From positions 209,501 through 273,500 of the forward strand of contig NZ_CP066786.1 in NCBI RefSeq assembly GCF_016598595.1: a stretch of DNA of 64,000 nt, given 5' to 3'. The notes below the pieces were generated by a model. It made no database searches. It saw nothing but the letters and a program-made list of their open reading frames with translations, and was not told where the DNA came from. Made by a program: the position numbers and the translations under genes. This stretch comes from Martelella lutilitoris. Its GTDB lineage: Bacteria > Pseudomonadota > Alphaproteobacteria > Rhizobiales > Rhizobiaceae. Positions 12,828 to 22,500 of the stretch are shown one piece after another; the first letter of the stretch is position 1; every line of letters starts with the position of its first letter.

Positions 12828-13115
12828 TTCGCACGCATGAATTCCATATTCACAGTTAACGCAATATGACTGGGGAAATGGCACAGGGAGCGTCTGCGGC
12901 CCCGTGAGCCGGGGCGCGCGGGCCGGACGAATCGCACTCGCCGAAATGTCGATATGGCGGAAGATGACTGCTCGCCACCCGCATCGGCTACCAACCTGCG
13001 GTAGAACTCGCATGCTGGCGCGATTTCTTTCTCGCTTTCCACAGGTGGAAAAAGGTGACGACCAAGCTCGGCCCTATCCGCAGTGCCGCCGAAGCGCGCG
13101 CCGCTCAGGAACGGC

Positions 13116-13865
13116 CTATTCCTCGTCTTCTTCCGGCGGCGGCCGCGTGCCCCATACGCCCTCATAGCGCAGCACCAGCGCATAAAGGGCAAGCGTGCCG
13201 AGCGCCATGGCGAACCAGGTCAGCGCGTAGCTCAGATGCGCATTGCGGAACTTCACCACCGTCAGTCCACCGATCGGGTAGCCGCCCGGATTGACGGTGC
13301 TGTCGGCGTCGATGAAATAGGGGGCAAAGGGTCGGAGCCCCTTGGTCGCCATGATCGAGGCCACGTCGCGGCGGTACCAGTTCCCCTTCTCCGGATCGTT
13401 GGCGCGCGAGAACAGCCAGCCCTTGTCCTCCGACATGCGCAGGAGGCCGGTTATGGTCACTTCGCCCTCCGGCGCCGCGCGGGTCGAGGGCGCGCGCTTT
13501 TCCTCGGGCACGAAGCCCCGGTTGATCAGCACATAGCTGCCGTCCGGACGCAAAAGCGGCGTCATCACGAAGTAGCCGGGCCCGAGTTCGGTCGGATAGT
13601 AGATCTGCACTTCCTGACTGTTGATGAGCTTGCCGGTGACGGTCACGTGGCGGTAGGCATCTTTCGCGCGGGTGATTTCAGGCCAATCGGCGGGCCCCGG
13701 CGCCGGCACGGCCGGGGCTTCCACCCGCGCCTCGACGGCAGCGATCAGGTCAAGCTTCCATTGCAGGCGATAGACCTGCCAGATGCCGAGCGCAGCAAAG
13801 CCGGCGAAGATCACGGCCGCGACGGCGGTGATGGCGATCAGACGTTTTCTGGAGGAGGCGACCAT
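13116..13865 (-). CDS. SURF1 family oxidase assembly protein
   Basis: A 249-residue SURF1/Shy1 homologue. Two transmembrane helices bracket a periplasmic domain: residues ~8-30 (IAITAVAAVIFAGFAALGIWQ) written here as two parts, IAITAVAAVIFAGFA then ALGIWQVYRLQWK, and ~215-235 (YALTWFAMALGTLALYALV). Family motifs include YRHVTVTGKL, VLINRGFVPEEKR, NPGGYPIGG and NAHLSYALTWF. SURF1 proteins help insert heme into the heme-copper oxidase subunit I. Its place directly after cyoD indicates service to this bo3 quinol oxidase rather than to a cytochrome c oxidase. The tail is acidic (PPPEEDEE). Confidence 0.92.
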   Translation of the reverse strand: MVASSRKRLIAITAVAAVIFAGFAALGIWQVYRLQWKLDLIAAVEARVEAPAVPAPGPADWPEITRAKDAYRHVTVTGKLINSQEVQIYYPTELGPGYFVMTPLLRPDGSYVLINRGFVPEEKRAPSTRAAPEGEVTITGLLRMSEDKGWLFSRANDPEKGNWYRRDVASIMATKGLRPFAPYFIDADSTVNPGGYPIGGLTVVKFRNAHLSYALTWFAMALGTLALYALVLRYEGVWGTRPPPEEDEE

Positions 13866-13912
13866 GGCGAATTTCCTTCCCGACCGCCGGAATGCAGCGG
13901 CCTGTCGCGGGT

Positions 13913-14064
13913 TCTAGAGCGGTTCCGCCTTTCTTGGAAACGCGCAACCGCTTTATCTATTTTTTTGACGCATTTTCGCTTAACGTCAGATGTTTCCATC
14001 TGACTGCGAAATGCTCTAGCGCATCGGCCCGAGAATCGGAATCGGTTTTCGGAAAGCACGATGC
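13913..14064. repeat. Dispersed palindromic intergenic repeat (copy 1)
   Basis: The block from TCTAGAGC (13913) to GCTCTAG (14012-14018) contains GTCAGATG (13985-13992) / CATCTGAC (13997-14004) inside a longer imperfect stem with TTTTCGC / GCGAAA. A second palindromic part follows to 14064, with GCATCG...CGATGC ends and two halves containing AATCGG and TTTTCGG. A related copy lies at 38923-39012. Such repeats are common between genes in Rhizobiales. It separates the cyoD and SURF1 genes. Confidence 0.75.
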
Positions 14065-14143
14065 GCCGTCAACGGCTCTTGAAACAAAAAAATGCCTCCC
14101 CGCGGGAGCCGAGGGGAGGCGGAAGACTTGGCAGGGCAAAGGC

Positions 14144-14617
14144 TTACTGCTGACCCTGGACGATGATGTTGCCCGTCACGCCGGCATCGCGCAGCTGCTG
14201 TGCGATCTCGGGCGTGGCGCAGACGATCGTGCCGTCGTCGAGATAGGTGTAGCCGCTTTCCGGAAGGGGCATCATGTATTTGTTCATGTTGTGCATGACC
14301 CAGAGCGAGCCGGCGAGCACGATCAGGAGCAGGATCAGGGCCAGAAGCGAGGACGCCATGGTCCAGCCTTCTTCCTGGTGGCTGCTCAGGAGCAGGAAAT
14401 ATTTCAGATGCACCAGGATCTGCGCTGCGGCGCAGATCATGATCACGGCAATCAGGAAACCCTTGCTGGAGATCGCGTCGGCCATCACCAGACCGAAGGG
14501 AATGATGGTGAGGACGGCCGCCAGGACAAAGCCGGTCATCAGCGACTTGAAGCTGCCGTGACCGTGGCTTTCGTGGCCGTGACCGTCGCGGGATGCATGT
14601 TCGTTGGCTGAACTCAT
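14144..14617 (-). CDS. cyoD: Cytochrome bo3 ubiquinol oxidase subunit IV
   Basis: A 157-residue small subunit with three transmembrane helices (~residues 26-46, 53-74 and 86-107). It begins with a His/Gly/Ser-rich cytoplasmic stretch (DGHGHESHGHGS) and shows the subunit IV motif CAAAQILVHLKYFLLL. It is longer than the roughly 110-residue Escherichia coli protein: about 45 residues after the last helix (from PLPESGYTYLDDG to the end) form a soluble tail of unknown role. The start overlaps the cyoC stop by four bases. Last subunit gene of cyoABCD. Confidence 0.94.
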   Translation of the reverse strand: MSSANEHASRDGHGHESHGHGSFKSLMTGFVLAAVLTIIPFGLVMADAISSKGFLIAVIMICAAAQILVHLKYFLLLSSHQEEGWTMASSLLALILLLIVLAGSLWVMHNMNKYMMPLPESGYTYLDDGTIVCATPEIAQQLRDAGVTGNIIVQGQQ

Positions 14618-15222
14618 AGAACCACTCCCGTAAGATAGACAAGCGAGAACACGCCGATCCAGACCAGATCGAGGAAGTGCCAGAACATCGACAGGGTCGC
14701 CGTGCGGCGGCGGGTCGCTTCCGTCAGTCCCTTGCGCGACAACTGGAACAGAAGAACGATCAGCCAGATCGTGCCGAAGGTGACGTGCAGGCCGTGCGTG
14801 CCGACCAGGGTAAAATAGGCCGAAAGGAAGGCCGAACGGTCCGGCGTGGCGCCGAGTTCGATGAAGTGATGGAATTCATAAATCTCCATCGCCAGGAAGC
14901 CGACGGCGAAAAGGCCGGCGACGATCAGCCACTTCATCAGGCCTGCCTTGTCGCCCTTGTCCATCCGCAGCATGCCCATGCCGAAGGTGACCGAGGAGAA
15001 CAGCAGAAGCGCCGTCTCGATAAGGGCGAAGTCGAGCTCGAAAAGGTCGGCCGGCGAGGGGCCGCCCGCATAGGAGCGGCCCAGAACGGCGTAGGTTGCA
15101 AAGAGCGTGCCGAAGATCAGGCAGTCGCTCATGAGGTAGATCCAGAAGCCGAGCTGTGTCGGACTGCTGTGATGGGCGTGTTCGTCGTGATGCGTATCGC
15201 CCGTCTGATCAGCGATCGTCAT
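14614..15222 (-). CDS. cyoC: Cytochrome bo3 ubiquinol oxidase subunit III
   Basis: A 202-residue subunit with five predicted transmembrane helices. The N-terminus is hydrophilic and His-rich ([16 protein letters not shown]), then come [19 protein letters not shown], the second helix containing [13 protein letters not shown], and the late family motif [17 protein letters not shown] with a final [18 protein letters not shown] helix. Subunit III stabilises the complex and does not bind redox centres. It overlaps cyoB upstream and cyoD downstream by four bases each, indicating tight coupling within the operon. Confidence 0.96.
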   Translation of the reverse strand: MTIADQTGDTHHDEHAHHSSPTQLGFWIYLMSDCLIFGTLFATYAVLGRSYAGGPSPADLFELDFALIETALLLFSSVTFGMGMLRMDKGDKAGLMKWLIVAGLFAVGFLAMEIYEFHHFIELGATPDRSAFLSAYFTLVGTHGLHVTFGTIWLIVLLFQLSRKGLTEATRRRTATLSMFWHFLDLVWIGVFSLVYLTGVVL

Positions 15223-17201
15223 GCATAAGCCTCCTTGGCCTTTTCCTGGTCACGGGCGACCTCTTCGGCAGGAATGTAGTAGTCGCGGTCGAAATCGAAG
15301 GTGTGGTAGATGATCGTGCCGATAGCCGCGAGGAAGCTGACGATCGCCAGCCACCAGATGTGCCAGACAAGGGCGAAGCCGAGCGCGAGCGCGAAGAAGG
15401 CGGGGACGATGCCGGCCCAGGTGTTCTTCGGCATGTGGATCGGCTGGTAGTCCGTCGACCACTTGAAGCCCTGCTTCTTCATCTGCCACCAGGCGTCACG
15501 GCCGGTCACGACGATATCCTGCGGGAAGTTGTAGGCCGGGACCGGCGAGAGGGTGGCCCATTCCAGCGTGCGGCCGTTCCACGGGTCGGGACCGCATTTC
15601 AGCTTCTCACGGTTCCTGATCGAGACCACGAGTTGGATGACGGTGCAGGCGATGCCGGCGCCGATGGTCAGCATGCCGATGCAGGCAATGACGAAGTAGA
15701 TCTGCCAGCCGACATCGGTATAGCTCTGCAGCCGGCGGGTCACGCCCATCAGGCCGAGTATGTAAAGCGGCATGAAGGCAATGTAGAAGCCGATGCACCA
15801 GAACCAGAAGGAGCGGCGGCCCCATTTGTCATCGAGCTTGAAGCCGAAGACCTTGGGCCACCAGTACTGGTATCCCGCCATCAGGCCGAAGACCACGCCG
15901 CCGATGATGACGTTGTGGAAATGGGCGATCAGGAACAGCGAGTTGTGCAGCTGGAAGTCCGCCGGCGGCACGGCGAGCATGACGCCGGTCATGCCGCCGA
16001 TGGTGAAGGTGAACAGGAAGCCGACCGTCCAGTACATCGGCGTCTCGAACCGGATCCGTCCGCGATACATGGTGAACAGCCAGTTGAAGATCTTCGCGCC
16101 CGTCGGCACGGCGATGATCATCGTGGCAATGCCGAAGAAGGTGTTGACGCTGGCGCCCGAACCCATGGTGAAGAAGTGATGCAGCCAGACGACGAAGGAC
16201 AGCACCAGGATGCATGAGGTCGCATAGACCATCGAGCGATAACCGAAGAGCGGCTTGCCGGAGAAGGTTGCGACCACTTCGGAGAAGATGCCGAAGCACG
16301 GCAGGATCAGGATATAGACTTCCGGGTGACCCCAGATCCAGATCAGGTTCACATAGAGCATGGGGTTGCCGCCCATGTCATTCGTGAAGAAGTGCATGCC
16401 GAGATAGCGGTCGAGCGCCAGCATGGCGAGCGTTGCCGTCAGCACCGGGAAGGCGGCGACGATCAGTACGTTGGCGGCAAGCGTGGTCCAGGTGAAAACC
16501 GGCATGCGCATCATGGTCATGCCGGGCGCGCGCATCTTCAGGATCGTGGCGACCATGTTGACGCCGGACAGCGTCGTGCCTATCCCCGCGATCTGCAGCG
16601 ACCATATGTAATAGTCGACCCCCACATCGGGCGAGTATGCGATCCCAGAAAGCGGCGGCATGGCGAGCCAGCCGGTGCGGCCGAGCAGGCCAATGAACAG
16701 CGACACATTGAGCAGGATCGCGCCGGCCACCGTCATCCAGAAGGAGAAATTGTTGAGCCAGGGGAAGGCGACGTCGCGCGCGCCGATCTGCAGGGGCATG
16801 GCGATATTCATCACCCCGACCAGGAAGGCCATGGCGAAGAAGAAGATCATGACCGTGCCATGGGCGGTGAAGATCTGGTCGAAATGGTGCGGCGGCAGAT
16901 AGCCCTGCGCGCCGCCTGCGGCGATCGCCTGCTGGGTGCGCATCATGAAGGCGTCGGTGAAGCCGCGGAACAGCATCACCAGCGCCAGAACGATATACAT
17001 CACGCCGATCTTCTTGTGGTCGACCGAGGTAAACCACTCGTTCCACAGATAGGCCCATTTGCGGTGATAGGTGATCAGGCCGAAAACGGTCAGCGCCGCT
17101 ATGACGACGGCAGCGAAGGTGACGTCGAGAATGAGAACGTCATAGGGAATGTCATCCCAGCTGAGCTTACCGAATATGATGTTCCAGAATTCAGATCTCA
17201 T
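15219..17201 (-). CDS. cyoB: Cytochrome bo3 ubiquinol oxidase subunit I
   Basis: A 660-residue catalytic subunit of the heme-copper oxidase that reduces oxygen to water with ubiquinol electrons and pumps protons. The heme b/o3 and CuB ligands are visible: [12 protein letters not shown] (His of heme b), [12 protein letters not shown] (CuB His and cross-linked Tyr), WLHHFFTMG (two CuB His) and [10 protein letters not shown] (heme ligands). The quinone-site residues typical of bo3 enzymes are present in [13 protein letters not shown]. The N-terminal extra helix ([17 protein letters not shown]) is also bo3-like. Second gene of cyoABCD, overlapping cyoA by one base. Confidence 0.98.
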   Translation of the reverse strand: MRSEFWNIIFGKLSWDDIPYDVLILDVTFAAVVIAALTVFGLITYHRKWAYLWNEWFTSVDHKKIGVMYIVLALVMLFRGFTDAFMMRTQQAIAAGGAQGYLPPHHFDQIFTAHGTVMIFFFAMAFLVGVMNIAMPLQIGARDVAFPWLNNFSFWMTVAGAILLNVSLFIGLLGRTGWLAMPPLSGIAYSPDVGVDYYIWSLQIAGIGTTLSGVNMVATILKMRAPGMTMMRMPVFTWTTLAANVLIVAAFPVLTATLAMLALDRYLGMHFFTNDMGGNPMLYVNLIWIWGHPEVYILILPCFGIFSEVVATFSGKPLFGYRSMVYATSCILVLSFVVWLHHFFTMGSGASVNTFFGIATMIIAVPTGAKIFNWLFTMYRGRIRFETPMYWTVGFLFTFTIGGMTGVMLAVPPADFQLHNSLFLIAHFHNVIIGGVVFGLMAGYQYWWPKVFGFKLDDKWGRRSFWFWCIGFYIAFMPLYILGLMGVTRRLQSYTDVGWQIYFVIACIGMLTIGAGIACTVIQLVVSIRNREKLKCGPDPWNGRTLEWATLSPVPAYNFPQDIVVTGRDAWWQMKKQGFKWSTDYQPIHMPKNTWAGIVPAFFALALGFALVWHIWWLAIVSFLAAIGTIIYHTFDFDRDYYIPAEEVARDQEKAKEAYA

Positions 17202-18319
17202 TAGTGCCTCACGGGTTCAGAAGCGTTCGACGCGCTGTCGTCGCCGGGAATATGGGTCACGGTCTGGTTCGGGTTCTTGATATTGACCGGACCGCGTCGC
17301 GGCTCATCGGGATTGGCGTGGAGCACACCGTCGAATTGATGCTGGTCGAAGCCCTCGCCGGGCGGGAACTCGTCATAAAGATAGCTGTCCTTGGTCTTCA
17401 CGCCCTGAAGGCCGCCGCCGCCCATCATGTCCTGCATCATCATCTCGCCGACGCAGACCTTGCCCGGCTCGACGCAGAGCCCGACGATCCTGCCGAAGAG
17501 GTTGTCGGCAACGCCGTTATAATAGGAGACGCCATCGGCGACCGTCGGCTTTGCGAGCTGGAGATAGGTCTCGTCGCTCATCGTGTTGGAAGAAGCCTTG
17601 ACCGTGTTGACCCAGTTGGAGAATTCGTCCTCGGAAACGGCGAAGGTCTCGAAATCCATATGGGCGTAGCCCGGGCCCGAATAGTTGGCGGAGCGGCCGT
17701 AGTACTGGCCGGCCTCTTCGGCGACCAGATGCAGCTTCGTCTCCATGCCGGCCATGGTGTAGATCATGCCGGCAAGGGCAGGCACGGCAAATGTGTTCAT
17801 GACCGAGCTTGAGGTGAGCTTCAGGTTGACCGGACGGTCCGTCGGGATCACCAGCTGGTTGACCACGGCCATGTCCTGTTCGGGGTAGATGAACAGCCAT
17901 TTCCAGTCGAGCGAGACGACGTCGATCTCCAGGGGCTCGCCGGCGATATGGTCGAGCGGCTTGTAGGGGTCTAGCCTGTGGGTGTAGATCCAGGTCAGCG
18001 CGCCGAGCGCGATGATGATCATGACCGGCACGCCCCAGATGAACGCCTCGAACAGCGAGGAATGTTCGAATTCCGGGTCGTAGTCATCGGTGGTCTTGCG
18101 GCCGTCGCGGTAGCGCCAGGGGATGTAGACCGCGAGCACCAGCACCGGAACGATGATGACGAGCATCAGCACCGTCGATGCGATCAGGAGGTCGCGCTCC
18201 TGGTTGGCGACCCAGCCGGCCGGGTCGAGAAGAATGAGCTGACAGCCCGACAAGAGAAGCGCAAGCGGCAAAAGCAGCGCCGGTTTCAAAAGCTTGTATA
18301 GGTTCACAATCGCCTTCAT
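17201..18319 (-). CDS. cyoA: Cytochrome bo3 ubiquinol oxidase subunit II (lipoprotein)
   Basis: A 372-residue subunit II. The N-terminus carries a lipoprotein signal with lipobox LLLSGC (Cys ~26), then two transmembrane helices ([20 protein letters not shown] and [20 protein letters not shown]) and a periplasmic cupredoxin-like domain starting with [15 protein letters not shown]. The copper-binding cysteines of CuA are missing, as expected for quinol oxidases. A C-terminal extension after residue ~300 contains a Met-rich [11 protein letters not shown] stretch. First gene of the operon; the ATG has only a weak RBS. Confidence 0.97.
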   Translation of the reverse strand: MKAIVNLYKLLKPALLLPLALLLSGCQLILLDPAGWVANQERDLLIASTVLMLVIIVPVLVLAVYIPWRYRDGRKTTDDYDPEFEHSSLFEAFIWGVPVMIIIALGALTWIYTHRLDPYKPLDHIAGEPLEIDVVSLDWKWLFIYPEQDMAVVNQLVIPTDRPVNLKLTSSSVMNTFAVPALAGMIYTMAGMETKLHLVAEEAGQYYGRSANYSGPGYAHMDFETFAVSEDEFSNWVNTVKASSNTMSDETYLQLAKPTVADGVSYYNGVADNLFGRIVGLCVEPGKVCVGEMMMQDMMGGGGLQGVKTKDSYLYDEFPPGEGFDQHQFDGVLHANPDEPRRGPVNIKNPNQTVTHIPGDDSASNASEPVRH

Positions 18320-18879
18320 TCTCTAAAATGACGCCGGATTGCGCGGATAATCCGGACTTGATTGTCGATGACATGCCCGCCGGCCCTGGCCCATCGTCCC
18401 CGCGGCGACCGAACGCTTAAGTGCAGGCATTTCCTGAAGACAGCCCCCTGACTTGCCGGACGGCTGCCTCATCATGGCGGTCTCATACGCATATTTAGAC
18501 CAGAAATGAAACGTGTCCGTCCTGTGGCATTTTGGCACAAGGCCGCATTCGCGTCACCTTGGCGCCATGCTTTTTGCCCGCGATGCGTGAATTATGCCAC
18601 GAAAATTGGCAATTGGCAGGTTGGAACAACGTCCGCGGGGGCGCCGATTGCAGCTTTCATTGATCTGACTCAAGCCCGCCGACTTCCGGAACTGTGTCAG
18701 GCGGCGCTGATATTGCAACGCAAAAGGGGGCTCGTGCGTTATCCCCACACGATGCGTCTCAACGACCTCCGATCCGTTGGACAGCAACGCATTTTCAGGA
18801 GTTGCGCAGTCGCGTGAATATATGCGACAATACGCCACATGTGACAAACTGCGCACAACCGTTTCGAGGAGGAGACGAG
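18320..18879. other. Divergent intergenic region upstream of cyoA and a membrane protein gene
   Basis: A 560-base region with no believable gene. Close to cyoA is a hairpin, CCGGATT (18334-18340) / AATCCGG (18349-18355), which would fold in the cyoA leader. On the other side, TTGCGC (18802-18807) and GACAAT (18826-18831), 18 bases apart, are a weak promoter candidate for the gene at 18880. I see no clear FNR, Fur or ArcA-type site. Confidence 0.4.
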
Positions 18880-19284
18880 ATGTCAGGCCTGTTTTTCTTT
18901 CCCTATGTGACGAGCGCCATCGGCGTGTTGCTCGGGGTTTATCTGACCAATGAACTGCGGGAGTATGACCGCCGGGATTATTTCCTGCGCGCCTGCTTCA
19001 TCTTCGTGATCAATCTGGTGATTTCCTACCTTCTGGAATACGCCTTCCCGCGCGAGGCCGTCGGCAGCGAGGGCATGGCGCTTTCCACCGCCTATTATAT
19101 GGGCCTGTCGATCTACGCCGTTGTTCCGGGTCTCGCCTTCGGCCGCTTCACCGCGTTTCGTGCCCGCAATATGGGCCACGACAAGTCGGTCGCCTATTGG
19201 AGCGCGATCCCCTTCGTGTTCATCTATTTCATGCTGGTCGCTCACAAGCGCGAGCATCATGCCTCGCCGCGCACCGCCGGCTGA
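18880..19284 (+). CDS. Uncharacterised four-helix membrane protein
   Basis: A 134-residue protein preceded by GAGGAGGAGA, an excellent RBS that fixes the start; the frame is open much further upstream without a usable start. Hydropathy suggests four helices: FFFPYVTSAIGVLLGVYL, FLRACFIFVINLVISYLLEY, YYMGLSIYAVVPGLAFGRF and VAYWSAIPFVFIYFMLVA, with a basic tail AHKREHHASPRTAG. No family is recognised. It lies opposite the cyo operon and ends at its own terminator. Inner-membrane location is inferred from hydropathy. Confidence 0.75.
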   Translation: MSGLFFFPYVTSAIGVLLGVYLTNELREYDRRDYFLRACFIFVINLVISYLLEYAFPREAVGSEGMALSTAYYMGLSIYAVVPGLAFGRFTAFRARNMGHDKSVAYWSAIPFVFIYFMLVAHKREHHASPRTAG

Positions 19285-19308
19285 GCAAGAAGACGGACTG
19301 CCATACCG

Positions 19309-19340
19309 ACCGCGCGCCATTCGGTGCGCGGTTTTCTGTT
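19309..19340 (+). terminator. Intrinsic terminator
   Basis: ACCGCGCGCC (19309-19318) pairs with GGTGCGCGGT (19323-19332) with one G-T pair, loop ATTC, followed by TTTCTGTTT. It ends the small membrane protein gene. Confidence 0.75.
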
Positions 19341-19526
19341 TGAGGCGTCGCACGCTGACAGGGATGTCTGGGTAATTCGCATTCCGGCGGTTGATTTTCA
19401 GGCTCCGCCCGCCTTCAATGTCAAAAAAGCGTTCGATTTCGTCGACATGATTGAACACAATCATATTCAATCGTTTTAAAATGGCGCTATAAGCGTATCT
19501 CCAAGTCTTTTCAGGGAGCCATCGAC

Positions 19527-21152
<1,626 letters not shown>

Positions 21153-21176
21153 GTTCAGCTTTTCAGGCATGAAAAA

Positions 21177-21207
21177 AAAGGGCGGCCGCTGATTGCGGTC
21201 GCCCTTT
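21177..21207. terminator. Bidirectional terminator between pgi and the mini-protein array
   Basis: AAAGGGCGGCCGC (21177-21189) pairs with GCGGTCGCCCTTT (21195-21207), flanked by A8 on the left and T on the right, so it can stop transcription from both converging sides. Confidence 0.8.
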
Positions 21208-21236
21208 CTGCTTCGCCCAGGAAAACGAGGAAGCGA

Positions 21237-21473
21237 TCAGTCGTTGCTTTCGCGGACCTGATCGACGAAATCGAGCTTGCCGTCTTCGCCGACGCGGAAA
21301 TAGTTCTGGTAGCGATCGCCGAACTTGCCGGTCGATTCGATGGTGACCGTGCTGCCGACAGGCGCCTTGTTGAAGGTGCCGGTTTCCGGAATGGCCGAAG
21401 GCTGGATCGCGAAGGCGGCCGGCGCGGCGGCGAGAACGGTAACGAGGGCGGCGGATGCGAAGATCTTGTTCAT
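21237..21473 (-). CDS. Exported mini-protein, tandem paralogue 1
   Basis: A 78-residue protein with a clean signal peptide: MNKIFASAALVTVLAAAPAAFA, predicted cleavage after AFA (residue 22). The mature ~56 residues share a block with its two neighbours: QPSAIPETG, KAPVGSTVTIESTGKFG, RYQNYFRVGEDG, LDFV. Relative to the other copies it has TFN in place of KVT and ends VRESND. The ATG at 21473 is set by GGAG on the minus strand. No cysteines and no family recognised. It is the last of three tandem copies and is followed by a terminator. Periplasmic or secreted location is inferred from the signal sequence. Confidence 0.8.
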   Translation of the reverse strand: MNKIFASAALVTVLAAAPAAFAIQPSAIPETGTFNKAPVGSTVTIESTGKFGDRYQNYFRVGEDGKLDFVDQVRESND

Positions 21474-21581
21474 GATAGTCTCCTTATTGGAATTTGTGTG
21501 GGTTGGCTGATCTGCCCGGATTACGGCGTTTGGAGAAAGAAGGATGATCGTCCTTTGCTCCACGGCCTCCGGGATGTCTGA

Positions 21582-21812
21582 CTAGTTGGTGCGGTACTGA
21601 TCGACGAACTTGAGTTCGCCGTCTTCGCCGACGCGGAAGTAGTTGTCGTAGCGATTGCCGAACTTGCCGGTCGTTTCGATGGTGACCGTGCTGCCGACGG
21701 GGGCCTTGGTGACCTTGCCGGTGTCCGGAATGGCCGACGGCTGGATCGCGAAGGCGGCCGGCGCTGCGGCGAGTGCGGAAACGATGGCGACGGATGCAAA
21801 AATCTTGTTCAT
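21582..21812 (-). CDS. Exported mini-protein, tandem paralogue 2
   Basis: A 76-residue copy: signal MNKIFASVAIVSALAAAPAAFA, then IQPSAIPDTGKVTKAPVGS and TGKFGNRYDNYFRVGEDG, ending FVDQYRTN. It is nearly identical to paralogue 1 in the signal peptide and to paralogue 3 in the KVTKAPVGSTVTIE core. Start ATG 21812 with GGAGACTGTC ahead. A palindrome (21856-21871) lies 44 bases upstream of the start, matched by one before paralogue 3, so the copies may be separately but similarly regulated. Unknown function. Confidence 0.8.
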   Translation of the reverse strand: MNKIFASVAIVSALAAAPAAFAIQPSAIPDTGKVTKAPVGSTVTIETTGKFGNRYDNYFRVGEDGELKFVDQYRTN

Positions 21813-21855
21813 GACAGTCTCCTGACTGAATTTCTCTGATGGGGCAGATGTAGGT

Positions 21856-21871
21856 TTAATCATTTGATTAA
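21856..21871 (-). promoter_or_regulatory. Palindrome upstream of mini-protein 2
   Basis: TTAATCATTTGATTAA is a perfect 16-base dyad (TTAATCA, two bases, TGATTAA). The flanks GGT on the left and CAAG on the right are shared with the site before mini-protein 3. A regulator-binding site or AT-rich promoter core is inferred. Confidence 0.45.
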
Positions 21872-21965
21872 CAAGAGGCTGAAAGCTGGGAGAAGCTGTT
21901 TTTTCGGCCTACCCGGCGCGTTGTCCCTGAAGCTCAGAGGCGCCGGCCTCTTGTTTGCGGCAAAA

Positions 21966-22196
21966 TCAGTTGGCCGAATCCTGGAACACGAATTCCAGTT
22001 CGCCGTCTTCGCCGACGCGGAAATAGTTCTGGTAGCGGTTGCCGAACTTGCCGGTCGATTCGATGGTGACCGTGCTGCCGACGGGAGCCTTGGTGACCTT
22101 GCCCGTTTCCGGGATGGCGGAGGGCTGCAGCGCAAAGGCGGCCGGAGCGGCGGCGAGAATGGAAACCAGTGCGGCGGATGCGGTAAACTTGGACAT
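21966..22196 (-). CDS. Exported mini-protein, tandem paralogue 3
   Basis: A 76-residue copy with a variant signal peptide (MSKFTASAALVSILAAAPAAFA) and the same mature pattern: LQPSAIPETGKVTKAPVGS, TGKFGNRYQNYFRVGEDG, ending FVFQDSAN. The ATG at 22196 is preferred over an in-frame ATG at 22220 because AGGAG lies just upstream and the signal peptide then starts normally. First copy in the direction of transcription. Conservation is strongest in the mature domain, including its charge pattern (K, K, R, R, E, D), arguing for selection on the exported protein. Confidence 0.8.
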   Translation of the reverse strand: MSKFTASAALVSILAAAPAAFALQPSAIPETGKVTKAPVGSTVTIESTGKFGNRYQNYFRVGEDGELEFVFQDSAN

Positions 22197-22249
22197 GGCG
22201 ATGAACTCCTGTGTCATCATTGTTGCGTTCGATGACCGGGAATTAGGGT

Positions 22250-22265
22250 TTAATCAATCGATCAA
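22250..22265 (-). promoter_or_regulatory. Dyad upstream of mini-protein 3
   Basis: TTAATCAATCGATCAA matches the palindrome before mini-protein 2 at 12 of 16 positions, with the same GGT and CAAG flanks, and lies 54 bases before its gene compared with 44 there. Shared sequence in matching positions suggests a common operator. The remaining bases of 22197-22442 show nothing else. Confidence 0.45.
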
Positions 22266-22442
22266 CAAGTCGCCGAATGAGAACCGGAGCGTTGCTTAAA
22301 TGTTGACGCTGGCGGTCTTGAAAAATCGGTGGCGAAAACGATCCTGTAAAAGGCGCCGGCGGCGGGTGGCATGAATTTTTAAATAAAATCAAAAAGATAG
22401 ATATTTTTCGGCGGCTTTCAAAAGCGCGGCGCCGACGGAAAC

Positions 22443-22470
22443 AAAAAGACCCGGCCGCGAGGGCCGGGTC
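22443..22470 (-). terminator. Intrinsic terminator after tal
   Basis: GACCCGGCC (22448-22456) pairs with GGCCGGGTC (22462-22470); on the minus strand the stem is followed by TTTTTG. It lies 30 bases past the transaldolase stop. Confidence 0.8.
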
Positions 22471-22500
22471 TGATTTTTAGGCAGCCTGACTTTTTTGTGA

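Larger units (their letters stand above)
12432..13115 (-). other. Long non-coding leader / upstream region of nrdHIEF
   Basis: This 684-base stretch has no convincing gene. Reading toward nrdH it holds the two NrdR-like boxes (12781-12827), about 300 bases of leader, an ATG at 12647 with a strong GGGGAGGA site whose frame runs into nrdH, and the terminator-like hairpin at 12459-12489. I looked for the conserved boxes of a cobalamin riboswitch and did not find them. The portion 12830-13115, toward the SURF1 stop, shows only the palindrome TTTCCACAGGTGGAAA (13034-13049). Confidence 0.55.

Noticed and set aside
12812..13192. Possible gene on the minus strand between SURF1 and nrdH
   Set aside because: Arg-rich translation, overlaps SURF1 and the NrdR-like boxes; no RBS.
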